From Pseudomonas putida (GTDB taxonomy: Bacteria; Pseudomonadota; Gammaproteobacteria; Pseudomonadales; Pseudomonadaceae): DNA of 64,000 nt. A model generated the notes under the pieces. That model was not told the origin of the DNA, did no database searches, and saw only the letters and a list, made by a program, of their open reading frames with translations. Each line of letters begins with the position of its first letter. Positions within the stretch are counted from its first letter, which is position 1. Below are positions 1-10,778 of this stretch, piece by piece. Location: the NCBI RefSeq assembly GCF_005080685.1, contig NZ_CP039371.1, positions 620,001-684,000 of the forward strand, in the 5' to 3' direction. A program made the position numbers and the translations under genes.

Positions 1-1
1 A

Positions 2-2814
<2,813 letters not shown>

Positions 2815-2820
2815 GTTCAA

Positions 2821-2916
2821 GGAAGGCAATCGCGCCCGGTGGCGCGGCCGGGCTTCAAACCCGGTTGGGGACGGCAGCCGTTCCCGGGCAGGTTCGACTC
2901 CCGCTGCCTTCCGCCA
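2821..2916 (+). tRNA. selC: tRNA-Sec (anticodon TCA)
   Basis: A 96-nt selenocysteine tRNA with an encoded CCA end. The acceptor arm GGAAGGCA pairs with TGCCTTCC. The anticodon TCA lies at 2855-2857 in the loop CTTCAAA, flanked by a GGG/CCC stem. There is a long variable arm and a T arm containing GGTTCGACTCC. The extended acceptor stem and long D and variable arms match known bacterial tRNA-Sec rather than tRNA-Ser. It begins six bases after the selB stop, so selA, selB and selC form one compact block and may be cotranscribed. Confidence 0.96.
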
Positions 2917-2967
2917 ATTTTCTAGCCTTTTCGCAGGCACGCCCGCACACAAGGATCTGCATCGTTC

Positions 2968-2996
2968 CTGTAGGAGCGGGTTTACCCGCGAAGAGG
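2968..2996. repeat. single REP palindrome
   Basis: A single copy of the Pseudomonas REP motif (CTGTAGGAGCGGGTTTACCCGCGAAGAGG), which folds as GCGGG-TTTA-CCCGC. It lies between the Sec tRNA and the 3' end of the convergent asparaginase gene. Confidence 0.85.
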
Positions 2997-3011
2997 CTCT
3001 CAAGAACGAAG

Positions 3012-4010
3012 CTAAGCCCGCTCCCCGCACAGATCCAGGGCAAACCACTGCTCTGCCGCGTCGACATCCAGCCCGGCCCCGAGCAATGCGAACATCTTGC
3101 CCAGCGCCGCCTCACGGGTCATGCCGCCACCACTGACCAGCCCGGCTGCGCGCAAGCGGTTGCCCGCCGCATAGGTATCGAACACCACCGCCCCCTCCGG
3201 GCACTGGCTGATCGCCGCCAGCATCACTCCCCGTGCACGCGCCTCGCGCAGCACCTCCAGCAGTGCCTGGTCATCCGAAGGCCCGGTGCCGCTGCCGTAG
3301 CACTCCAGCAGCAAGCCCTGCACGCCGCTGTCGAGCACACCACGCAGGTGATTGGCCTGCAGCCCTGGGAACACCGGCATTACCGCCAGGTTGACCGGCT
3401 GGCGTTGCTTGCGGTAGTCGAGTTTGCCAGGCAGCGTTGCAGCGTGTTCGCCCTCGCGGTGGCGGGGCAGAACGGCGAAGGCGTCGAAGGCCTCGCTGCG
3501 CAGCTTCGAAGCGCGGCAACCGTGCAGCAGCTGGCCATGGAAGTACAACTGCACGCCAGCGTCCAGGCCCTGCTCGAACTGCCGCAAGGCCCCGCACAGG
3601 TTGCCCCAGGCGTCACTGCCCGGTGCGCCGGCCGGTAGCATCGAGCCGGTCAGCAGCACCGGTACCGGCAGGCCCAGCAGCAGGAACGACAGCGCCGCTG
3701 CGCTGTAGGCCAGGCTGTCGGTACCATGCAGCACCAGCACGCCGTCGTGCCCGGCGCCTTCCACCGCCGCCACGATGGCATCGCGCATGGCCAGCCAGTT
3801 GTGCTGCTGCATGTTGGCGCTGTCGAGCAGCGGGTTCATTTCCTGCAGGGTCCATTGCACCTGTGGAGCATCGGGCAGCACGGCCAGGTGCGCACGCATG
3901 CGCGCATCGAAACCACCAGCCGGCGCCAGGCCTTCAGCGGTTTCCAGCATGCCGATGGTGCCGCCGGTGTAGAGAACGAGAAGATTCTTGACTGCACGCA
4001 TGGAAAGCAT
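3012..4010 (-). CDS. L-asparaginase, type I (AnsA-like)
   Basis: Hydrolyses L-asparagine to aspartate and ammonia, probably in the cytoplasm because no signal peptide is visible. The N-terminal nucleophile motif VLYTGGTIGM and the second catalytic block VLVLHGTDSLAYSAAALSF are both present, with the Thr and the Thr-Asp pair intact. The C-terminal GGGMTREAALGKMFALL is typical of cytoplasmic type I enzymes. The length is 332 residues from the first ATG; an in-frame ATG at 4001 gives 329 residues and starts just ahead of the catalytic strand. The gene lies 63 bases downstream of the alanine symporter on the same strand, so amino-acid uptake and deamidation may be cotranscribed. Confidence 0.88.
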   Translation of the reverse strand: MLSMRAVKNLLVLYTGGTIGMLETAEGLAPAGGFDARMRAHLAVLPDAPQVQWTLQEMNPLLDSANMQQHNWLAMRDAIVAAVEGAGHDGVLVLHGTDSLAYSAAALSFLLLGLPVPVLLTGSMLPAGAPGSDAWGNLCGALRQFEQGLDAGVQLYFHGQLLHGCRASKLRSEAFDAFAVLPRHREGEHAATLPGKLDYRKQRQPVNLAVMPVFPGLQANHLRGVLDSGVQGLLLECYGSGTGPSDDQALLEVLREARARGVMLAAISQCPEGAVVFDTYAAGNRLRAAGLVSGGGMTREAALGKMFALLGAGLDVDAAEQWFALDLCGERA

Positions 4011-4035
4011 CCGTAGCGGTGAGCGGAGATGAAGC

Positions 4036-4058
4036 AGCCGCCCACGAACGGGGCGGCT
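4036..4058. other. inverted repeat between symporter and asparaginase genes
   Basis: AGCCGCCC and GGGCGGCT form a perfect 8-bp stem with a 7-base loop in the 63-base gap. No T-run follows on either strand, so it is a weak candidate for a terminator or attenuator, or an mRNA-stabilising hairpin. Confidence 0.35.
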
Positions 4059-4073
4059 GGGAGGCGCAGGATA

Positions 4074-5516
4074 TCAGCGCTGCAGCTGGGCTTGGGCCGC
4101 GGCTTTGTCAGCGGCTGTTTCGGCCTGTGGATTGGCCGGCCAGGCGTTGGTGTCCAGGTCCAGGTCGGCGAACTTGCTCGAATCGAATACCGGCTGTTCG
4201 ATACCGGCCTTGCGCTGGTCGTCGTAGTCGCGCATCACCCGCAGGCCGACCTTGAATAGCAGGGCCAGGGCCACCAGGTTGACGAACGCGAGGCAGGTCA
4301 TGGTGATGTCGGCGAAGGCGAACACGGTCGACAGATCCTGCATCGAGCCCCACACCACCAGCGCCAGCACCAGGGCACGGAACGCCAGCAGCACCACGCG
4401 GTTACGGCTCAGGAACTGCAGGCTGTTCTCGCCCAGGTAGTAGTTGTAGAGGATACAGGTGAACACGAACAGCGACAGCGCGACGCTGACGAACAGGCGG
4501 CCCCAGTCACCGACCACGGCGGCCAGCGAGTTCTGCGTCAGGACGATGCCATCGCCTTCGAAGCCTGGGGTGTAGAAGCCCGACAGCAGGATCAGCAGCG
4601 CGGTGCAGGTGCAGATCACGAAGGTGTCGAGGAACACGCTGAAGGCCTGCACCACGCCCTGGGCACCCGGGTGTTTCACGGCGGCCACGGCGGCGACGTT
4701 CGGTGCGCTGCCCAGGCCCGCCTCGTTGGCGAATACGCCACGTTTGACGCCCATGACGATGGCGCTGCCAAGCAGGCCGCCAAACGCAGGGTCAAGGCCG
4801 AAGGCGCTCTTGAAGATGGTTTCCAGCATGGCCGGCACGTGTTCGATCTGGGTAGCGATCACGTACAGGGTGACGCCGATGTAGGCCAGGGTCTTGATCG
4901 GCACGAGCAGGTCGGAGACCGCGGCGATGCGCTTGATGCCACCGAGGAAGGTGATGGCCAGCAGCACGGCCAGGACGATGCCGGTGTGGCGTGGATCGAA
5001 GGCGAAGGCGTTCTGCAGCGAATGGGTCACGGTGTACGACTGCAGGCCGATGAAGGCGAAGCCGTAGGTGACCAGCAGCAGGATCGAGAACACCACGGCC
5101 ATGCTTTTACGCTTCAGGCCATGCTGGATGTAGTACGCCGGGCCGCCGCGGTACAGACCATCGCCATCGGCGCGCTTGTAGACCTGGGCCAGGGTGCATT
5201 CGAAGAAGCTGCTGGCCATGCCTACCAGGGCGGTGACCCACATCCAGAACACCGCGCCTGGGCCACCCAGGGTCACGGCGATACCGACACCGGCGATGTT
5301 GCCGGCACCCACGCGCCCGGCCAGGCTCAGCATCAGCGCCTGGAACGAGCTCAACTGGCCTGCCTGGCCACGCAGCGATTCCTTGAACACAGCGAACATG
5401 TGGACGAAGTGACGGAACTGGACGAACCGCGAGCGGATGGTGAAGTAACCGCCGAGACCGACGATCAGCACGATGAGCAGTTTCCCCGAAAGGAAATCGT
5501 TGAGTGCTTCGAGCAT
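4074..5516 (-). CDS. sodium/alanine symporter, AGCS family
   Basis: An integral inner-membrane amino-acid:cation symporter of 480 residues with about ten hydrophobic segments. Family hallmarks are seen: the N-terminal GKLLIVLIVGLGGYFTIRS, then FQALMLSLAGRVGAGNIAGV, GGPGAVFWMW and GVKRGVFANEAGLGSAP, which are signature blocks of the DagA/AgcS family (alanine or glycine with Na+). The C-terminal ~40 residues are hydrophilic and cytosolic. It is divergent from the XRE regulator and upstream of the asparaginase gene. The exact substrate (alanine, glycine, possibly glutamine) cannot be read from sequence. Confidence 0.93.
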   Translation of the reverse strand: MLEALNDFLSGKLLIVLIVGLGGYFTIRSRFVQFRHFVHMFAVFKESLRGQAGQLSSFQALMLSLAGRVGAGNIAGVGIAVTLGGPGAVFWMWVTALVGMASSFFECTLAQVYKRADGDGLYRGGPAYYIQHGLKRKSMAVVFSILLLVTYGFAFIGLQSYTVTHSLQNAFAFDPRHTGIVLAVLLAITFLGGIKRIAAVSDLLVPIKTLAYIGVTLYVIATQIEHVPAMLETIFKSAFGLDPAFGGLLGSAIVMGVKRGVFANEAGLGSAPNVAAVAAVKHPGAQGVVQAFSVFLDTFVICTCTALLILLSGFYTPGFEGDGIVLTQNSLAAVVGDWGRLFVSVALSLFVFTCILYNYYLGENSLQFLSRNRVVLLAFRALVLALVVWGSMQDLSTVFAFADITMTCLAFVNLVALALLFKVGLRVMRDYDDQRKAGIEQPVFDSSKFADLDLDTNAWPANPQAETAADKAAAQAQLQR

Positions 5517-5638
5517 TGGGAAATGACCTCGATTCTTATTGTTCGCAGGAAAAACCAGCGGGCGGCAGGCGCACCGCTATTCGTTGGGGCGCATGGTTGG
5601 CCATGACAACTGTGGTTACAATTTCGCGGGTTGCTCTT

Positions 5639-5663
5639 ACTTGATGCGACTTGATGCTAGAAT
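5639..5663 (+). promoter_or_regulatory. tandem 9-bp repeats next to a possible -10 box
   Basis: ACTTGATGC occurs at 5639-5647 and again at 5649-5657, followed directly by TAGAAT (5658-5663), a plausible -10 hexamer 29 bases before the regulator's ATG. The 10-bp period puts both copies on the same face of the helix, as expected for a dimeric regulator site. I found no convincing -35 box. Confidence 0.35.
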
Positions 5664-5692
5664 GGCGTCATTCGCGTCACCTGAGTCTTGCC

Positions 5693-6502
5693 ATGAGCGA
5701 TCATTTCGCAACCAATCTGAAACTGGCCTGCAGCCATTACCGCTCTATCTCCGAGGTTTGCCGCCAGCTGTCGATGAACCGCGCCCAGTTCAACAAGTAC
5801 CTGGGTGGGCAGAGCCGCCCGACGGCCTACAACCTCAAACGCATCGGCGACTTCTTCGGCGTCGAGGAATACGAGCTGAACTTGCCGCCCGAGCAATTCG
5901 CCCGATTGATAGGCGCACGCGTGTCGCCGCTGGCCGAGGCCCCGCGCGACCCGCTCAGCGAGCTGTTCCAGCCCCTGCAGGCGCAGGCCGGCAATCTCTC
6001 GCGCTATTGTGGTTACTACTTCGAATACTCCAACTGCATGTCGGTGCCAGGCTCGATCCTGCTGTCGCTGGTGCACCTGCGCGAGGAGCGCGGGCAGTTC
6101 GTCTTCGAGCGCCAGGAGCGCCAGGAGCGCTCCACCGCCACCGACCCGCACGCCGAGGTGCGCTGCCGGTACCTGGGCGTGGCCTACCAGCTGCAGGACC
6201 GTTTGTTTCTCATCGACTATGAGTCGCTGACGCTCAACGAGATGAGCCAGACCATCCTGATTCCCAGCTTCAAGAGCCGCATCACCCGCCTCAATGGGCT
6301 CAAGACCGGCGTGTCCAGCGGTGACCGCCGCAATCCGGCCTGTACCCGGGTGGTGTGGGAATACCTGGGCGAGGAAATCAACCGCATCAACGCCTACCGC
6401 CAGGTCAGGCTGTACCGACCGGATGACCCGCGTATCGACGACGATGTGCGTGAGCGGCTGACGGTGGGACCGCTGAGCAATGGTTTGTTCGAGATCGAGT
6501 GA
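5693..6502 (+). CDS. XRE-family transcriptional regulator
   Basis: A 269-residue DNA-binding regulator. Residues ~5-60 form a helix-turn-helix (SISEVCRQLSMNRAQFNKYL, then RPTAYNLKRIGDFFGV). The remaining ~200 residues form a larger C-terminal domain with no enzyme motif that I recognise, possibly ligand-binding. I chose ATG 5693 because the protein then starts with MSDHFATNLK just before the HTH; the in-frame TTG and ATG at 5651/5654 add an unlikely leader. It is transcribed away from the alanine symporter, so it may control that gene or itself through the repeats just upstream. Confidence 0.82.
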   Translation: MSDHFATNLKLACSHYRSISEVCRQLSMNRAQFNKYLGGQSRPTAYNLKRIGDFFGVEEYELNLPPEQFARLIGARVSPLAEAPRDPLSELFQPLQAQAGNLSRYCGYYFEYSNCMSVPGSILLSLVHLREERGQFVFERQERQERSTATDPHAEVRCRYLGVAYQLQDRLFLIDYESLTLNEMSQTILIPSFKSRITRLNGLKTGVSSGDRRNPACTRVVWEYLGEEINRINAYRQVRLYRPDDPRIDDDVRERLTVGPLSNGLFEIE

Positions 6503-6505
6503 GCA

Positions 6506-7300
6506 TCAGAACAATAGCCCGTGCAGCCAATCGGCGAGCGGGTTGCCAGTATCGAGTAACAACTTGACCGCCATGATGCAGCACACGCTCACCAGGAGTG
6601 GCTTGACCAACCGGGGCCCGAAGCGCACTGCGCAGCGCGCCCCCAACTGCGCACCGGCGAACGCGGCCATCGCCATGGCCAGCGCCAGCGGCCAGATGAT
6701 CGCGCCGCTGAGGGCAAACACGGATAACGCCCCCAGGTTACAAGCAGCGTTCAGTAGTTTGCTGTTGCACACGGCTTGTATCAGGTGCTGCCCTAGGAGA
6801 ATCACGCAGGCCAGCATGAAGAACGAGCCAACGCCAGGGCCAAAGATGCCGTCATAAAAGCCGATGATGGGCGCGACAGCGAGGCAGAAGAGGCTGCTTG
6901 AAACCTTTGCCTTACGCGTTTGCTCGTCCGGTTTGGGGCTGAAGGCGAAATAGGCGGCTACCAAAATCAGCAATAAGGGTACGCATGCTTGCAGAACCGC
7001 CTTGGGTACGTAGCTGACCGATAAGGCGCCCAAGGCTCCCCCCGCAAACGACATGACTGCCATGGGGCCACCTCGTCTCCAGTCGAGCATGCCTTTACGG
7101 GCAAAGGCGCAGGTGGCTGAAACCGTAGCGGAGGCCGCCTGGAACTTGTTCGTGGCAATGGCGGCCAAGGGCTCGATACCCGCAACGAACAAGACCGGGA
7201 GTGTTATCAGGCCTCCGCCCCCGGCAATTGCATCGAAGAAACCGGCCATTAGTGCAACCAGCGCGAGCATGAGGATAAGTGTCAGGTCGAGTTCGATCAT
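6506..7300 (-). CDS. TSUP-family permease (TauE/SafE-like)
   Basis: A 264-residue polytopic membrane protein of the TSUP (TauE/SafE, COG0730) family, whose members export or import sulfite, sulfoacetate and other organic anions. The family's repeated glycine-rich half motifs are seen: MAGFFDAIAGGGGLITLPVLF at the N-terminus and GFYDGIFGPGVGSFFM in the second half. About eight hydrophobic segments are present. Its start lies 14 bases after the stop of the oxygenase gene on the same strand, so it is probably the second gene of a two-gene operon. Base composition is visibly less G+C-rich than the flanking genes. Confidence 0.85.
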   Translation of the reverse strand: MIELDLTLILMLALVALMAGFFDAIAGGGGLITLPVLFVAGIEPLAAIATNKFQAASATVSATCAFARKGMLDWRRGGPMAVMSFAGGALGALSVSYVPKAVLQACVPLLLILVAAYFAFSPKPDEQTRKAKVSSSLFCLAVAPIIGFYDGIFGPGVGSFFMLACVILLGQHLIQAVCNSKLLNAACNLGALSVFALSGAIIWPLALAMAMAAFAGAQLGARCAVRFGPRLVKPLLVSVCCIMAVKLLLDTGNPLADWLHGLLF

Positions 7301-7314
7301 TCAGGCGCTCGCTC

Positions 7315-8355
7315 TCACGCTTGGACCAATAGAGGGTCGTTGCTCAGCACTATGGGTACTGCGCAGGGGGCGTATCCGAACTGGCGTACGAGCAAGCGCC
7401 GGTTATCCTGGACCCTGTCGCGACCATGCAAGCCCCGGCAGTTGTTGATCAGCAACGCGTTGTCAGGTTGCAGGACAAATTTCTGAGGTTCGGCGCTATC
7501 GAGCATTTTCTCGAAGGCGGCGAAGGCGCGGGCGACTGTGCTGGGTGCCTGCTCATCAAGAGAAAAGCGGTAGCTGTTGTAGCGAAGTGAAAAGCCTCCA
7601 TTAGCCTCGAACTGCAGCATCGAAACGCATTTGCCTGCCTCACCCTGGCCATCGGAAAAGCAGTCACTGCGGGTGAAGTTGAAGGATGCTGAAGTCAGTG
7701 CGAGCGCATCGAGGCTACCGAGGCGTTCAATGATGTCTCGAAGCGGAAATACATAAGTGGGTTCATCGGCAGGATTCCAGCGGGCGGTGAGTATCAGCGC
7801 AGAAGGTGCTGGGGAGTGTCCATCGTGTGCAACTGTGGAGCAGTTGTAGGGTGCTTCTGTGTGTGGCCCCAGGCGCAAGCCGGCATGTGAGCTGACTTCA
7901 ACTTCGGTGCTGGGCGGCTCGTCGAAGTGGGGTACCCAACCGCCCCCCTTGAAGTTACCCACCAGCCGAATTTGTTTACCCTCGTTGTCGATATCGAAAG
8001 CGAAACCACGATGGCGTGCCATTGCCAGGAGCAGTTGATTGCGTGAGGCGAGGTATTGGCAATGCGCACTGTTCGCCAATGTGTCGATATCGGGAAGTTG
8101 TAAGGGAATCGGGTCGTTGGCGTGGATCATGTGTCTGCACATCAGAGCAGACAGGCCGCCTTCGCTGAAGCGCTGAAGCATCGCACATTGGTTGTTGGTT
8201 AGCGTTTTCAGAACGTGTTCGGCGGATGCGAACGCCTGAAATGCCGACCCCTTGGCCTCTGGGCCGCCTGAATCCGCGATTGCCTGGCTGGCCAAGGCAA
8301 TGGCTTGGCTTTGTTCGTGGCTGAAATCCAGATGTGCGACTTCCGGGTGGTACAT
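7315..8355 (-). CDS. TauD/clavaminate-synthase-like Fe(II)/2-oxoglutarate oxygenase
   Basis: A non-haem iron oxygenase of 346 residues. The double-stranded beta-helix shows the iron ligands in LRLGPHTEAPY (HxE form) and the distal His in NNCRGLHGRDRV, followed by NRRLLVRQFGY, whose Arg would bind 2-oxoglutarate. The HxE rather than HxD variant is characteristic of the clavaminate synthase/VioC/AsnO group, which hydroxylates amino acids, and is less typical of sulfonate dioxygenases such as TauD. The start ATG at 8355 has AAGGAA at good spacing; the frame extends further upstream but without a site. It is followed by the TSUP permease gene. The substrate is unknown. Confidence 0.82.
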   Translation of the reverse strand: MYHPEVAHLDFSHEQSQAIALASQAIADSGGPEAKGSAFQAFASAEHVLKTLTNNQCAMLQRFSEGGLSALMCRHMIHANDPIPLQLPDIDTLANSAHCQYLASRNQLLLAMARHRGFAFDIDNEGKQIRLVGNFKGGGWVPHFDEPPSTEVEVSSHAGLRLGPHTEAPYNCSTVAHDGHSPAPSALILTARWNPADEPTYVFPLRDIIERLGSLDALALTSASFNFTRSDCFSDGQGEAGKCVSMLQFEANGGFSLRYNSYRFSLDEQAPSTVARAFAAFEKMLDSAEPQKFVLQPDNALLINNCRGLHGRDRVQDNRRLLVRQFGYAPCAVPIVLSNDPLLVQA

Positions 8356-8606
8356 TGAACGTTCCTTGTATTCGGTTTTTCGCCAGCAAGTGGGCAAGTC
8401 ACCATTCAATGCAGTTGAGCTGTGTTATGAAAGACAGCCGCCTCCTAGCCTTGGGTAGGAAATTTCCTTTGCTCTAGGTGTTGAGCGTTGGAGTTTGTGC
8501 TGAATACCGTCGGTGGGAGTGACGCGGGCCGCGTGTTGGACTTCCCTGGCAGGAAACCGCAAAATGACCGCTTTCCCCTATCAACCTGTTCGGATCTGCT
8601 GACTCT
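8356..8606. other. intergenic region, divergent promoters
   Basis: A 251-base gap between divergent genes, more A+T-rich than its surroundings. It contains the perfect 12-bp palindrome AGGAAATTTCCT (8457-8468), flanked by CCTAG (8444-8448) and CTAGG (8474-8478), which could be an operator. No ORF or RNA that I recognise is present. Confidence 0.5.
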
Positions 8607-9491
8607 ATGCGTATGCGCCTGATGCTGTTGGGTGGTGGCAATGCCCTCGGGCAAGCGCTGATTCGTCTCGGGGCCGAGGAGGACATCGCATTCCTGGCGC
8701 CGCGTCCCCCGGAAAACGGCTGGACCCCGGCCACCCTCACCCAGTTGCTCGACGATCATCGCCCCGATGCCCTGGTCAACCTGGCCTATTACTTCGACTG
8801 GTTCCAGGCCGAGTCGGTCAGTGACCAGCGCCTGGCCTTGCAGGAACGTGCGGTCGAGCGCCTGGCCGAGTTGTGCCAGCACCACCAGATCACCCTGGTA
8901 CAACCTTCCAGCTACCGGGTGTTCGACGGCTCGCGCGCCACGGCCTACAGCGAAAAGGACGAACCCGTACCGCTCGGCCAGCGTGGCCAGGCGTTGTGGC
9001 GCATCGAGCAGAGCGTGCGCGCGGCCAGCCCGCAGCATGTGCTGCTGCGCTTCGGTTGGTTGCTCGACGAGAGTATCGACGGGGCGCTGGGCCGCTTCCT
9101 GACCCGCGCCGAGCAGCCCCAGGAGCTGCTGCTGGCCGATGACCGGCGCGGCAACCCGACGCCCGTCGACGACGCCGCTCGGGTGATCCTCTCGGTGCTC
9201 AAACAACTCGATTGCAATGCGCCGCTGTGGGGCACCTATCATTACGCTGGCAATGAGGCCACCACGTTGCTGGCGCTGGGCCAGGCGATCCTCGCCGAGG
9301 CCGGCCAGTATCGCCAGTTGGCGGTGCAGGCGCCGACCGCGCAGGCCCACGCCGCGCGTCCCGACGCCAGCGAAGAGCCGCAGCACGCGGTGCTGGCCTG
9401 CAAGAAGATCCTTCACACCTTCGGCATCAAGCCCCGCGCCTGGCGCGCAGGCTTGCCGCCACTACTGGACAGATTCTATCGCCATGGCTGA
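8607..9491 (+). CDS. RmlD-like sugar-nucleotide reductase family protein (SDR)
   Basis: A 294-residue extended short-chain dehydrogenase-like protein related to dTDP-4-dehydrorhamnose reductase. The N-terminal MLLGGGNALGQALIRLG resembles a Rossmann GxxGxxG strand, and DALVNLAYYFDW matches the RmlD region that normally reads VVNCAAYT. The usual YxxxK catalytic pair is not obvious: the expected position reads SSYRVFDG. It may therefore be a non-catalytic or divergent member. It overlaps the next epimerase gene by 8 bases, so the two are cotranscribed. Function is inferred from family only. Confidence 0.7.
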   Translation: MRMRLMLLGGGNALGQALIRLGAEEDIAFLAPRPPENGWTPATLTQLLDDHRPDALVNLAYYFDWFQAESVSDQRLALQERAVERLAELCQHHQITLVQPSSYRVFDGSRATAYSEKDEPVPLGQRGQALWRIEQSVRAASPQHVLLRFGWLLDESIDGALGRFLTRAEQPQELLLADDRRGNPTPVDDAARVILSVLKQLDCNAPLWGTYHYAGNEATTLLALGQAILAEAGQYRQLAVQAPTAQAHAARPDASEEPQHAVLACKKILHTFGIKPRAWRAGLPPLLDRFYRHG

Positions 9492-10416
9492 CGCCCCCAT
9501 CCTGATCACCGGCGGTGCCGGCTTCATCGGCTCGCACCTGTGCGATGCGTTGCTGGAAAAAGGCTACGCGGTGCGCATCCTCGACGACCTGTCCACGGGC
9601 AAACGCGACAACCTGCAACTGGATAACCCGCGCCTGACCCTGATCGAGGGCGATGTCGCCGATGCCGAGCTGGTGCAGCGTGCCGCGCAGGGTTGCCATG
9701 CCGTCGTCCACCTGGCCGCAGTGGCCTCGGTGCAGGCCTCGGTCGAAGACCCGGTGAAGACTCACCAGAGCAACTTCATCGGCACCCTCAACGTCTGCGA
9801 GGCGATGCGTGTGCAGGGGATCCGCCGCGTGCTGTTCGCTTCGAGCGCTGCGGTCTACGGCAACAATGGCGAAGGCCAGTCGATTGCCGAGGACACGCCG
9901 AAGGCGCCGCTGACGCCCTATGCCGTGGACAAGCTGGCCAGCGAGCAGTACCTGGATTTCTACCGCCGCCAGCATGGGCTGGAACCGGTGGTGTTCCGCT
10001 TCTTCAACATCTTCGGGCCGCGCCAAGACCCTTCCTCGCCATACTCCGGGGTGATCAGCATCTTCAGCGAGCGGGTCAGCCAGGGCTTGCCGATCACCGT
10101 GTTCGGCGACGGCGAGCAGACCCGCGACTTCCTCTACGTCGGTGACCTGGTGCAGGTGATGGTGCAGGCCCTGGAGCAGGCGCAGGTGGAAGAGGGTGCG
10201 GTGAACATCGGCCTGAACCAGGCCACTTCACTTAACCAGTTGCTCAAGGCGCTGGAGCAGGTGGTGGGCAGCCTGCCGGCGATCAGCTATGGCCAGGCAC
10301 GCTCGGGTGACATCCGCCATTCGCGGGCGGACAACCAGCGCCTGCTGGCGCGCTTCGATTTTCCGCAGCCGACGCCGATGGTCGAGGGGCTGGCGCGGTT
10401 GCTGGGCAAGGGCTGA
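9484..10416 (+). CDS. NAD-dependent sugar epimerase/dehydratase
   Basis: A 310-residue extended SDR of the GalE/WbpP type. The start ATG 9484 overlaps the upstream gene and puts ILITGGAGFIGSHLCDALL (NAD-binding GxxGxxG) at the N-terminus. Further hallmarks are DDLSTGKRDNL (binds the adenosine ribose), HLAAVASVQASVEDP, SSAAVYGNN, and the catalytic YxxxK in TPYAVDKLASE. FRFFNIFGPRQDPSSPYSGVI and GEQTRDFLYVGD are typical of UDP-GlcNAc/Gal 4-epimerases. The role is probably in surface polysaccharide or nucleotide-sugar metabolism together with the preceding gene. The exact substrate is not determinable. Confidence 0.85.
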   Translation: MADAPILITGGAGFIGSHLCDALLEKGYAVRILDDLSTGKRDNLQLDNPRLTLIEGDVADAELVQRAAQGCHAVVHLAAVASVQASVEDPVKTHQSNFIGTLNVCEAMRVQGIRRVLFASSAAVYGNNGEGQSIAEDTPKAPLTPYAVDKLASEQYLDFYRRQHGLEPVVFRFFNIFGPRQDPSSPYSGVISIFSERVSQGLPITVFGDGEQTRDFLYVGDLVQVMVQALEQAQVEEGAVNIGLNQATSLNQLLKALEQVVGSLPAISYGQARSGDIRHSRADNQRLLARFDFPQPTPMVEGLARLLGKG

Positions 10417-10778
10417 AAGCTGCGGGCTGTCTCGCAGCCCTGACGCCACAAGGCCGCTCCTACAGGTACGGCACAGACCTTGACAGCGGTGAAGATCCTG
10501 TAGGAGCGGGCTTGCCCGCGAAGCAGACGCCGCGGTGAATGGCACCGGCTTCGCCGGTGTTCGCGGGCGAGCCCGCTCCCACATTGATCGCGCCAGCTTT
10601 TAGAAATTGAGCAAGACAGTTGCTCCCATATTGTCCGTGCTTGCCCTGTAGATAGGGGCTTCACGGACAATGTGGGAGCGGCCTTGTGTCGCGATGGGCT
10701 GCGCAGCAGCCCCGGCATTCTCAAGTGAACACCAGTACGCTGCTATCGGGTTGATGCTGTTCTCGTGCCCCTGGCAGG
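10417..10778. repeat. 362-base intergenic region with clustered REP palindromes
   Basis: Non-coding, between convergent genes. REP-like units lie at about 10447-10465 (GGCCGCTCCTACAGG), 10498-10523 (CTGTAGGAGCGGGCTTGCCCGCGAAG) and 10559-10584 (inverted: TTCGCGGGCGAGCCCGCTCCCACA). A fourth, of the GTGGGAGCGGCCTTGTGTCGCGATG type, lies near 10673-10697. The middle two form an inverted pair able to fold into a long hairpin. I saw no gene here. Confidence 0.8.
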
